Assembly (NCBI GenBank): GCA_019429305.1
Contig: JAHYIR010000020.1
Span: 1 to 38,519 of the forward strand
Source: Candidatus Cloacimonadota bacterium
Lineage (GTDB): Bacteria; Cloacimonadota; Cloacimonadia; Cloacimonadales; JAJBBL01
Reading direction: 5' to 3'
DNA length: 38,519 nucleotides
The notes under the pieces were generated by a model. The model was not told where the DNA came from and searched no databases. It worked only from the letters and a program-made list of their open reading frames with translations. Position numbers and translations under genes: made by a program. This document shows positions 25,601 through 33,310 of the stretch, piece by piece (the first letter of the stretch is position 1; each line of letters starts with the position of its first letter).

Positions 25601-27521
25601 TTATGATATAATTGAATCGTTTGCTTTGACAGGAACTTACCAAACTTACAGCACTCACATAGACCTGTCAGATATATATAATGTTATTAGTGGTAAATTG
25701 AAAGTTGAAATGACTGCTGGTGGAGGAAGTTCCAGATTAAGAGATTACTTTATCGGTGAAGATTATTACGGACCAGTCGAAGGTTTGATAGGAATGGATC
25801 TCTGGTATGGTTTACAAGCTATTATTTCTGATGGCCATCTCGATTATTCTTATGATGCTGCCCGTTTTTATATGCACGGGTATATAGATAACATCGATGG
25901 TTTCGTACGTTGTATCTATACCGGAGAGTGGGTAGAACATCCTTATGGCAGTCTCTCAACACCACCGGAATTCAGTGCAGAACATACTTATCCAGTGAGC
26001 TGGTATGAGGCAGATCTTGATGCTCAAGGCATTAGTTTTGCTGTAAGTGATTTGCATGCTTTGCATCCGGCAAGACTAGATGTCAATTCTGCCCGTTCTA
26101 ACAGTCCATTTGATTATGTAACCAATATCTACACTATCTGGGGATCAGATAGCTATATATCTTATACAGGTTTTAATGCAGAATTAGAAGAGGTTTTTGA
26201 TGTAGCTGACGAATTCAAAGGGAATATCGCAAGAGGTATTTTCTATTTTGCTGTTCGTTATTATGTAGATAATGATAATTTCTATAGGATAAATGTTGAC
26301 CAATTACCAATTCTTCTCCAATGGCATTATGAAGATCCTGTAGATGCAACAGAAATCCTGCGTAATGAAAAAGTATTCGCTTATCAGGGCAACAGAAATC
26401 CCTTCATTGATAGACCTGAATTTGTTGATCTTATCTGGGGTGAAATTTCACCACAAGCTCCAGTAGCTACATTACCAACTGATATAACCGGTAACAGCTT
26501 TACTGCTAATTGGAATGAGGTTACAGGTGCAGTTACCTATAGGCTCGATGTTTCTACTTCTTCAAATTTCGTAGGATTTGTTGATGGATATAAGAACCTA
26601 ATTGTTAATGACACCAGCAAGGAAGTAATAGGACTCGAGGGCTTGACTACCTATCACTATCGCGTTAGAGCTATCGATATTGACGGTGGATTGAGTCCAA
26701 ACTCCAATACAATCTACGCTGCCACTGAAGCTCCGCCTATAGAAGCAGATCTGATCTATTACTGGAACTTCAACGATAATGTTCCGGAAAGTGGAGTAAA
26801 CTGGACTCAACCTATACCAGCAAATCTCGGTGATGCAGAGATAACATACACATTTCTAAATGCAGTATCTTTTACTGGTACTACTATCAATGGTATCGAT
26901 GGAGAGGTTAATGGGGGCAGTTTTGTTCCTCAAGGTGGTACGGATAATATAAACAATGGTGAGCACTTTACTATGTTTGTCCCGACACCAGGGTATGAAG
27001 ATATCATCTTGAGTTATCCCACTCGTCGTACATCTACAGGTTTTAATACCCAGGAAATCCAGTACACGATTGATGGTGAAAACTGGCTGACAAAAGAAGT
27101 AGTTGATATCACAGGATTTGAAAACAATTGGCTCAGCTCTCAGCTAATAATCATCGATTTTTCGGAAATAATAGGTGTTAATAATAACGATGATTTTGCT
27201 ATCAGAATCATACTCGATGGTGCTTCTTCAAATGTCGGGAATAACCGCTTCGACAACATCAGAGTGATGGGTACACCCATTTCAGGATTACTCTTGCCAC
27301 CTGAAAACGTTACTATTCAAATCAGCGGAGATGATGTCATTATTTCCTGGGATACTGATACATTAGCTACAACCTATCGAGTTGAAGGCAGCACTGATCC
27401 ATATACTGGATATATAGATGTTACGGCTGATGGTGTCCTCGATATCGGTCTGGAAACTAGCACCTGGACTGGTGTTATAACTGAGCAGATGAAATTCTAT
27501 AGAGTCATTGCAGTTCAATAA
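22629..27521 (+). CDS. giant secreted protein with an Endonuclease I (EndA/Bsn-type) domain
   Basis: This 1,630-residue exported protein (signal MKRNLILIAFALLSIGLIFG; GGAGG before the ATG) has the nuclease core at about residues 1050-1272. The core shows EHTYPVSW (E1118, H1119), SDLHALHPARLDVNSARSN (1140-1158), GNIARGIFYFAVRY, QWHYEDPVD and YQGNRNPFIDRPEF. These match the Endonuclease I family of periplasmic or extracellular His-Me-finger nucleases, where the EH pair gives a metal ligand and the general-base His and a later Asn binds the metal. It should cut DNA and perhaps RNA non-specifically outside the cell. Other parts: chitobiase-C-terminal-like domain 220-293, cleaved-adhesin-like jelly roll 298-455, two copies of a 'GPSDxQxF' beta domain (465-570 and 797-900), Fn3 1277-1375, a second jelly roll 1378-1555. 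It ends in KFYRVIAVQ and lacks the NPFNP tail of the C25 proteins, so its sorting differs. Own promoter and terminator. Confidence 0.88.
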   Translation: MKRNLILIAFALLSIGLIFGQVPFTATYTFDGTTGNVESFIYNGTTYDGIEMGNLIKVGVTSTSSTGNFRANNWPLGATDGSDVFTGTVDFDKYFGFSITAGTGYEFTVNSITFGIGRSSTGIRQSQWRGSHDNFASILSDYTTLNASLTNDAGVLTNPDLNSSWTGNVLALGTNYANIDTSVGFRFYLYNAESTAGTAGFQGPLTISGTLVYTAGEMVAMPEFNPPAGTYSTPQNISITSDTISATVYYRFDEADPWTEYTSALYIDETTTIWAYATATGMVDSPVNSATYILPTTTDIPYIETFDTDLGDCYTYSVSGDTRFWTHGSYGGNGYAYMNGYNSGDLEEDWLILPGITLNNDDMIMNFETWRRYGSDDVDNYFKLMYSTDYPGIGDPSLANWTEITFTQPASDQVWTSSGNLDLSGIIGDPVYFGFKYHYNFGFYVSWQVDNINIYPSATPLIHINPATLSGFTYYSGQGPSDEQFFTVSGENLAENITITAPLNYEISETSGVGYTDIISLGQLSGIVPDTDIYVRLKADLGVGIYDNEIITLTSSDAITREVVCNGQVLEMPSDPLYITSSDYAYSQDFNSLAISGSGNPWSDNETIFGWYWYSPSDRDPNTYGYIADPGSSNTAAGHSYGSDDSTDRAMGVLSGSGRDFYIGVQFKNDSQETINLSDILVSYTGEQWRQTSYIQTLEFAYMISESLILDFTSGTWIENIALDFAALHTGTDGALDGNLSINSTNFANIPLDIVGVLNPGEYVMLRWLKTGTFSPGLAIDDFSLIIGEPASYLTAVPQSLSDFYYFVNSGPSDPQSFVLEGFYLDGTDVTIEAPTNFAVSIDNTNFDSMVTLIGYTGTATEIWVHLVEGLPIDEYYGDIIIIGGGADSIMVALSGNVYEVIDDFAIPYENPFRTNDDYMRAVFQGFSIENAQQELGAGGYLRIFPDGYLETPTIDFTQYDFLDIIFDGTTYGGALEQTLTVKVSADDGLTYDIIESFALTGTYQTYSTHIDLSDIYNVISGKLKVEMTAGGGSSRLRDYFIGEDYYGPVEGLIGMDLWYGLQAIISDGHLDYSYDAARFYMHGYIDNIDGFVRCIYTGEWVEHPYGSLSTPPEFSAEHTYPVSWYEADLDAQGISFAVSDLHALHPARLDVNSARSNSPFDYVTNIYTIWGSDSYISYTGFNAELEEVFDVADEFKGNIARGIFYFAVRYYVDNDNFYRINVDQLPILLQWHYEDPVDATEILRNEKVFAYQGNRNPFIDRPEFVDLIWGEISPQAPVATLPTDITGNSFTANWNEVTGAVTYRLDVSTSSNFVGFVDGYKNLIVNDTSKEVIGLEGLTTYHYRVRAIDIDGGLSPNSNTIYAATEAPPIEADLIYYWNFNDNVPESGVNWTQPIPANLGDAEITYTFLNAVSFTGTTINGIDGEVNGGSFVPQGGTDNINNGEHFTMFVPTPGYEDIILSYPTRRTSTGFNTQEIQYTIDGENWLTKEVVDITGFENNWLSSQLIIIDFSEIIGVNNNDDFAIRIILDGASSNVGNNRFDNIRVMGTPISGLLLPPENVTIQISGDDVIISWDTDTLATTYRVEGSTDPYTGYIDVTADGVLDIGLETSTWTGVITEQMKFYRVIAVQ

Positions 27522-27547
27522 AAATCAATAATCAGAATTAGCATTAA

Positions 27548-27578
27548 CCCCCGATAGGTAACCTATCGGGGGTTTTTT
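27548..27578 (+). terminator. strong rho-independent terminator after the nuclease gene
   Basis: CCCCCGATAGG (27548-27558) and CCTATCGGGGG (27562-27572) form a perfect 11-bp stem with a TAA loop, followed by TTTTTT (27573-27578). It insulates the secreted-protein genes from the pyr operon. Confidence 0.95.
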
Positions 27579-27755
27579 ATTTTAGGGATTATTGTTTCTA
27601 AAATCAATATTCTACCTTTAATCTTAAGAAAAACTCTTTATACTTTAAGCCAGATGCTGAACAATACTATACCAAACTGAACTAACTTGTAAAATGTATT
27701 TGTGCACGTTCCTTATCATTCGTGTCTATTCGTGGATAATTTTTCTATTCAACAC

Positions 27756-27785
27756 TTGACAGCAAAGTAAGACGTTTTTTACTGT
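27756..27785 (+). promoter_or_regulatory. candidate promoter of the pyr operon
   Basis: TTGACA at 27756-27761 is a perfect -35. The best -10 is TACTGT at 27780-27785 after an 18-base spacer, with matching first T, A and last T only. Transcription would begin near 27792, about 15 bases before the PyrR-type hairpin, which fits a regulated leader. Confidence 0.45.
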
Positions 27786-27806
27786 CTTCGAATTTTTAAG
27801 AAAAAA

Positions 27807-27836
27807 CCTTTAAAAATGTCCTGTGAGACATAAAGG
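27807..27836 (+). promoter_or_regulatory. PyrR-binding-loop-like RNA hairpin in the pyr leader
   Basis: CCTTT (27807-27811) pairs with AAAGG (27832-27836). A four-A bulge follows on the 5' side only (27812-27815). ATGTC (27816-27820) pairs with GACAT (27827-27831), closing the hexaloop CTGTGA (27821-27826). PyrR-binding loops of Firmicutes have the consensus ARUCCNGNGAGGYU, with a CNGNGA hexaloop and a 5'-side purine bulge; the loop and UCCNGNGAG core match exactly here. The operon encodes PyrR (31923-32459). The lower stem uses the AAAGG of the AAAGGAGG ribosome site (27832-27839) of the small ORF at 27845, so PyrR-UMP binding should hide that site. Matching was by eye. Confidence 0.75.
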
Positions 27837-27844
27837 AGGCAACA

Positions 27845-27865
27845 ATGCACCAACTAAAGACTTAA
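27845..27865 (+). CDS. six-codon leader ORF (MHQLKT) before pyrB
   Basis: ATG at 27845 is preceded by AAAGGAGG with a 5-base spacer, the strongest ribosome site in the operon, yet the frame stops after six codons: Met-His-Gln-Leu-Lys-Thr. It ends 61 bases before pyrB and is out of frame with it. Its ribosome site forms part of the PyrR-type hairpin. A regulatory leader peptide is the simplest reading, for instance by coupling ribosome loading to transcription elongation. It could also be the remnant of an older start site. Confidence 0.5.
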   Translation: MHQLKT

Positions 27866-27926
27866 ACCTCTGAAAGATCTTCTATTCCCAATTTACATTC
27901 AAAAAAGAAAAATTTTCGGAGGCAAT

Positions 27927-28859
27927 ATGCACAACAATTTTATCGGTAGGAATCTTTTCGATCTCGATGATTATAGTCCAGAAGAGATTCAAACCATTTT
28001 AGAAGCTACTAAAGTAATGAAAGAGATCAACAAACGCGATTACAAAAAACTTCCTACTCTGAAAGGTAAAACCGTTTGTACTCTTTTTTTTGAAAATAGC
28101 ACCAGAACCCTGATGTCCTTTGAATTAGCAGCAGATCGTCTCAGTGCTGATCTAGTAAGATTTTCTGCTAATGTTTCTTCACTTTCCAAAGGTGAAAGCT
28201 TGCAGGATACAGTTTACACCATCGATGCCATGGGAATTGACTTATATGTAATACGGCATAGCTATCCCGGCTCTCCACAACTCGTTCATAAATACACAAA
28301 AAAACCGGTCATGAATGCAGGAGATGGTTCACATGCTCATCCTACACAGGCACTGCTTGATATGTTCTCTATCTGGGAAAGATTAGGTACTTTAAAGGGA
28401 TTAAAAGTTACTTATGTAGGAGACATAGCACACAGCAGAGTTGTTCGTTCCAATCTGGTCGGTATGAAGAAGATGGGAGCAGAAATAACTGTATGTGGCC
28501 CTAAAACTCTGATGCCCGGTCACATGGAAGAAGTTTACGGTTGCCGTGTCGAATATGACTTAAAAACTGCCTTAAAAGATGCTGATGTCGTTATGGGTTT
28601 AAGAATGCAGTTAGAGCGACAAGCAGAAGGGTTATTCCCCAGTCTGGAAGAATATTCTAAACTATTTACCCTTTCCAAAGATACTATGAAGTATGCCAAG
28701 AAAGATGCCTTAGTACTGCATCCTGGTCCAATGAACCGAGGCATAGAAATTCTCCCAGAAATTGCAGATAGCAGTCATAGCGTTATTTTGGAGCAGGTTA
28801 CTAACGGTGTAGCAGTAAGAATGGCTTTGCTATTCCTTATGCTCGGTGGAAAAATGTAG
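27927..28859 (+). CDS. pyrB: aspartate carbamoyltransferase catalytic chain
   Basis: A 310-residue enzyme that joins carbamoyl phosphate and aspartate to N-carbamoylaspartate, the first committed step of pyrimidine synthesis. Conserved segments are FFENSTRT (carbamoyl-phosphate loop, S58-T61), SLSKGESLQDT (K88, from the neighbouring subunit's active site), HAHPTQALLDM (H138) and LHPGPMNRG. The residue after STRT is Leu-Met rather than the usual Arg-x in '(E)(N/P)STRTRxSFE', a minor departure. GGAGG precedes the ATG. It is the first gene of pyrB-C-K-D-R-F and lies downstream of a PyrR-type leader. No pyrI regulatory chain is present in the window, so it is probably a PyrI-independent catalytic trimer or depends on a gene elsewhere. 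Confidence 0.96.
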   Translation: MHNNFIGRNLFDLDDYSPEEIQTILEATKVMKEINKRDYKKLPTLKGKTVCTLFFENSTRTLMSFELAADRLSADLVRFSANVSSLSKGESLQDTVYTIDAMGIDLYVIRHSYPGSPQLVHKYTKKPVMNAGDGSHAHPTQALLDMFSIWERLGTLKGLKVTYVGDIAHSRVVRSNLVGMKKMGAEITVCGPKTLMPGHMEEVYGCRVEYDLKTALKDADVVMGLRMQLERQAEGLFPSLEEYSKLFTLSKDTMKYAKKDALVLHPGPMNRGIEILPEIADSSHSVILEQVTNGVAVRMALLFLMLGGKM

Positions 28860-28867
28860 GAGGAAAT

Positions 28868-30139
28868 ATGATAATCAAGAACGGATTAGTTTTAAGAAAG
28901 AATAGATTCAAAAAGATGGACATCCAGATCAAAAAAGGTATCATCACAAAGATAGCAGAGAAAATTGACGACACAAAAGATAAGCAGATCATTGATGCTT
29001 CAGGAAAACATATCCTTCCCGGTTTTGTTGATCTGCACACGCATTTACGAGACCCCGGTCAAACCTATAAAGAGGATATAGTCACCGGAACAAGAGCAGC
29101 CGCCAAGGGTGGTTATACTACAATATGTGCCATGCCCAATACAGAACCTATCGTAGATAACATAGCTACTGTAGAATATATAAAAAGAAAAGCCAATGAT
29201 CTTGGGTATTGCAAAGTATTGGTTATCGGTGCTCTCACTAAAAAATCAGAGGGGATAGAGATCGCTGAGATAGGTAACATGTTAGAAGGTGGGATCGTGG
29301 CAGTAAGTGATGATGGTAAGTGTGTTCAGAATACCAAGATAATGCTCAATGCCATGAAATATGTATCCAGCTTCAATATCCCCATAATTATCCATGCTGA
29401 AGATTATTCTCTGTCGGGAAAAGGGCAGATCAATGCCGGTAAGATGTCAACTAAGCTCGGATTGGGTGGTATTCCTGCCTTAGCAGAAGAGTTGATAATC
29501 TCTCGTGATATAATGCTGGCAGAGAATCTTAAATGTCATCTTCATATAGCTCATATCTCGACTGCCCGCTCTATCCAGATGGTTAGAGAAGCAAAGCAAA
29601 GAGGATTGAAGATTACTGCAGAGGTTACTCCTCATCATCTCCTATTAACTGAAGAAGCTTGTGCATCTTATGATACAAATACTAAAGTAAAGCCACCTTT
29701 AAGAACTGAAAAAGATAGAATGGCTTGTGTTGAGGGTTTATTGGATGGTACTATAGATTTTATAGCTACTGATCATGCCCCTCATTCTGATTTTGAAAAG
29801 GAGAAGGAGTTCAGTATTGCACCCTTCGGTATAAATGGTTTGGAAACTGCCTTTGCATCATTATTTACAGGATTAGTTCTTAACAAAAAACTCGAATTAC
29901 CGTTCCTGATCAACAAGATCTCAACTACACCAGCTCAATTTCTCAAACTAAATTGTGGTGAGATCTCAAAAGGTAAATATGCTGATATAGCTATTGCAGA
30001 TCTTGATGCCGAAATTCTCTTCTCTCCTGAATCCATACTCTCCAAATCTAATAATACACCCTATATCAATAAGACGCTTAAAGGAAAGATAGAAAAAACT
30101 ATCTGCGAAGGTAGAATCACTTGGGACAGTGGTGCATGA
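28868..30139 (+). CDS. pyrC: dihydroorotase, class I
   Basis: A 423-residue zinc amidohydrolase that cyclises N-carbamoylaspartate to dihydroorotate. The metal and substrate motif HTHLRDPG lies at residues 57-64, with VAVSDDGK (about 145-151), IIIHAED, HIAHISTA and the late FIATDHAPHS also present. Length and the N-terminal small beta domain place it with class I (Bacillus PyrC type) and not the shorter E. coli class II. AGGAGG lies 3-8 bases before the ATG, and only 8 bases separate it from pyrB. Its end overlaps an alternative GTG start of pyrK. It is co-transcribed in the pyr operon. Confidence 0.96.
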   Translation: MIIKNGLVLRKNRFKKMDIQIKKGIITKIAEKIDDTKDKQIIDASGKHILPGFVDLHTHLRDPGQTYKEDIVTGTRAAAKGGYTTICAMPNTEPIVDNIATVEYIKRKANDLGYCKVLVIGALTKKSEGIEIAEIGNMLEGGIVAVSDDGKCVQNTKIMLNAMKYVSSFNIPIIIHAEDYSLSGKGQINAGKMSTKLGLGGIPALAEELIISRDIMLAENLKCHLHIAHISTARSIQMVREAKQRGLKITAEVTPHHLLLTEEACASYDTNTKVKPPLRTEKDRMACVEGLLDGTIDFIATDHAPHSDFEKEKEFSIAPFGINGLETAFASLFTGLVLNKKLELPFLINKISTTPAQFLKLNCGEISKGKYADIAIADLDAEILFSPESILSKSNNTPYINKTLKGKIEKTICEGRITWDSGA

Positions 30140-30152
30140 TCAGGCAAAAAGT

Positions 30153-30957
30153 ATGAGTAAAAGAGTATTGAAAGAATATAGAGAAGTCTCTATAAAGAAA
30201 AAAGAGTTTCTTAATGATTGTTACTTCATTCTGGAGACTGAAGCAGTTGATATCTTTCCACAACCGGGTCAATTCTATCTGCTTAAACCGAAGAAGAACT
30301 TTGCATCGATCTTACATATTCCTGTCAGCATCTATGACATAGTAGATTCCAAATTGCAGTTTCTTATCAAAGTAGTTGGTGAGGGAACAAAATCTCTTTC
30401 AGCATTGACTGAAGGAGATAAACTAAATATTCTGGGACCTTTGGGAAACGGTTTCTCTTTAGTAGATAATAAGAAAGTATTATTGATCAGTGGTGGGATT
30501 GGTTATGCTCCACTATATCTTTTAAAGCAGCAACTCTCTTCACTCAATAATGAGATCGTATGGCTACATGGTGGTAAATCAGCATCTGATATTCTACCTG
30601 CAGATCTGATATGCACAGAGGATGGTAAAGCAGGAACGCAGGGATTAGTTACTGATGAACTAATAAAACTTTTAACTAAATCCGAAAGTGATGACGTGCT
30701 AATTTCCACAATAGATAAAGCAAACACCTTCTTCGATATGATCTACTGTTGTGGACCTGAGGCGATGATGAGAGAAGTAACTCGAATTCTTTTGCCCTAT
30801 AATATTTCTTTAGAAGTATCTTTAGAAGAGTATATGGCGTGTGGTTTGGGGGCTTGTTTGGGATGTGTGGTCAAGACCAGAAGTCAGAATAATCAGGAAG
30901 AATATTTAACCGTTTGTAAGGATGGTCCAATTTTTCAAGGAAACGAGGTAATCTGGA

Positions 30958-30965
<8 letters not shown>
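30153..30965 (+). CDS. pyrK: dihydroorotate dehydrogenase electron-transfer subunit PyrK
   Basis: A 270-residue ferredoxin-reductase-like protein carrying FAD and a 2Fe-2S cluster. It passes electrons from dihydroorotate oxidised by PyrD to NAD+. An FAD-domain segment is followed by an NAD-binding segment (LLISGGIGYAPLYLLKQQL), and the C-terminal cluster motif CGLGACLGC plus a distal Cys in TVCKDGP gives the PyrK C-x4-C-x2-C-x(n)-C pattern. I chose the ATG at 30153, with AGG 8 bases upstream, over a GTG at 30129 that would overlap pyrC; both are possible. It overlaps pyrD by 8 bases. Pairing with a class 1B PyrD supports the assignment. Confidence 0.93.
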
Positions 30966-32459
<1,494 letters not shown>

Positions 32460-32468
32460 GGACAAAGA

Positions 32469-33263
32469 ATGAATTTCTGGGAAAAATATTATCATACTAC
32501 AAAAACTAATCGATCCTATGTCTGTGTCGGTTTAGATTCTGATCTTAGTCTAATTCCAGAACATCTGATGAGAGAACAAAATCCCATTCTGGAGTTTAAC
32601 AAACAGATCATTGCTGCTACCGTGGATCAGGTTGCAGCATACAAGCTCAATTATGCCTTCTATATTTCCCAAGGGCAAAAGGGTTTAGAAGCTTTGAAAC
32701 AATCTATTGCCATTATACCTGATCATATTCCGGTTATAATAGACTGTAAGATCGGCGATATTGCTAATACGATGGTTCAGTACGGAAAAGCTTTTTTTGA
32801 GGAGCTGCAGGCGGATGCCATCACGGTTAATCCGTTAATGGGTGAAGATGTGATCACACCCCTATCTAACTACAAAGATAAAATGCTCTTCCTTTTAGCT
32901 CTTACCTCTAATCCTTCTGCAACCGACTTTCTCAAAAGGAACCAGTTATCGAAAAATATAGCTACTAAAATCGCTCAATGGGGTTCTGATCAGATAGGGG
33001 CAGTTGTAGGAGCAACCAATACAGATGAGCTATCAGAAATGCGTCAGCTCATGCCTAAAACACTGTTTCTTATCCCCGGAGTAGGAGCTCAGGGTGGTAA
33101 TCTATCAGATGTAATGAAAAATGCACTCTCTAGTAAAGAAGATCCGCGCATATTGATCAATTCTTCCCGGGGAATAATTTTTAAAGAGAGGGGCAAAGAT
33201 TTTGCTAAGATCGCTTCTATAGAAACAGAGAATCTAAGAAGAGCAATAAACGAATATATTTAA
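32469..33263 (+). CDS. pyrF: orotidine 5'-phosphate decarboxylase, type 2
   Basis: A 264-residue TIM-barrel enzyme that decarboxylates OMP to UMP, the last de novo step. The catalytic Asp-x-Lys-x-x-Asp set is D92, K94, D97 in IDCKIGDIANT, and the phosphate-binding end includes FLIPGVGAQGG. The N-terminal VCVGLDSDLSLIP and the overall length match the type 2 PyrF group. The start is 9 bases after the pyrR stop. OMP is made by PyrE, which is not in the window. It is the last pyrimidine gene of the operon. Confidence 0.95.
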   Translation: MNFWEKYYHTTKTNRSYVCVGLDSDLSLIPEHLMREQNPILEFNKQIIAATVDQVAAYKLNYAFYISQGQKGLEALKQSIAIIPDHIPVIIDCKIGDIANTMVQYGKAFFEELQADAITVNPLMGEDVITPLSNYKDKMLFLLALTSNPSATDFLKRNQLSKNIATKIAQWGSDQIGAVVGATNTDELSEMRQLMPKTLFLIPGVGAQGGNLSDVMKNALSSKEDPRILINSSRGIIFKERGKDFAKIASIETENLRRAINEYI

Positions 33264-33310
33264 GTAAACACCAATCACCACATTAGAGATGCCTTATTTA
33301 GGGATGTAGA

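Larger units (their letters stand above)
27579..27926 (+). other. pyr operon upstream and leader region
   Basis: About 350 bases. The left part is AT-rich with no gene; at 27720-27738 it holds a phrase (TTCGTGTCTATTCGTGGAT) resembling strings that recur in intergenic DNA of several anaerobes. The right part holds a promoter, the PyrR-type hairpin, a six-codon ORF with a strong ribosome site, and GGAGG at 27916-27920 before the pyrB ATG. No rho-independent terminator is visible between the hairpin and pyrB. Confidence 0.6.

Noticed and set aside
27579-27926. Classical PyrR attenuator (antiterminator plus terminator) before pyrB
   Set aside because: Past the PyrR-type loop no GC-rich stem followed by a T-run exists before pyrB.
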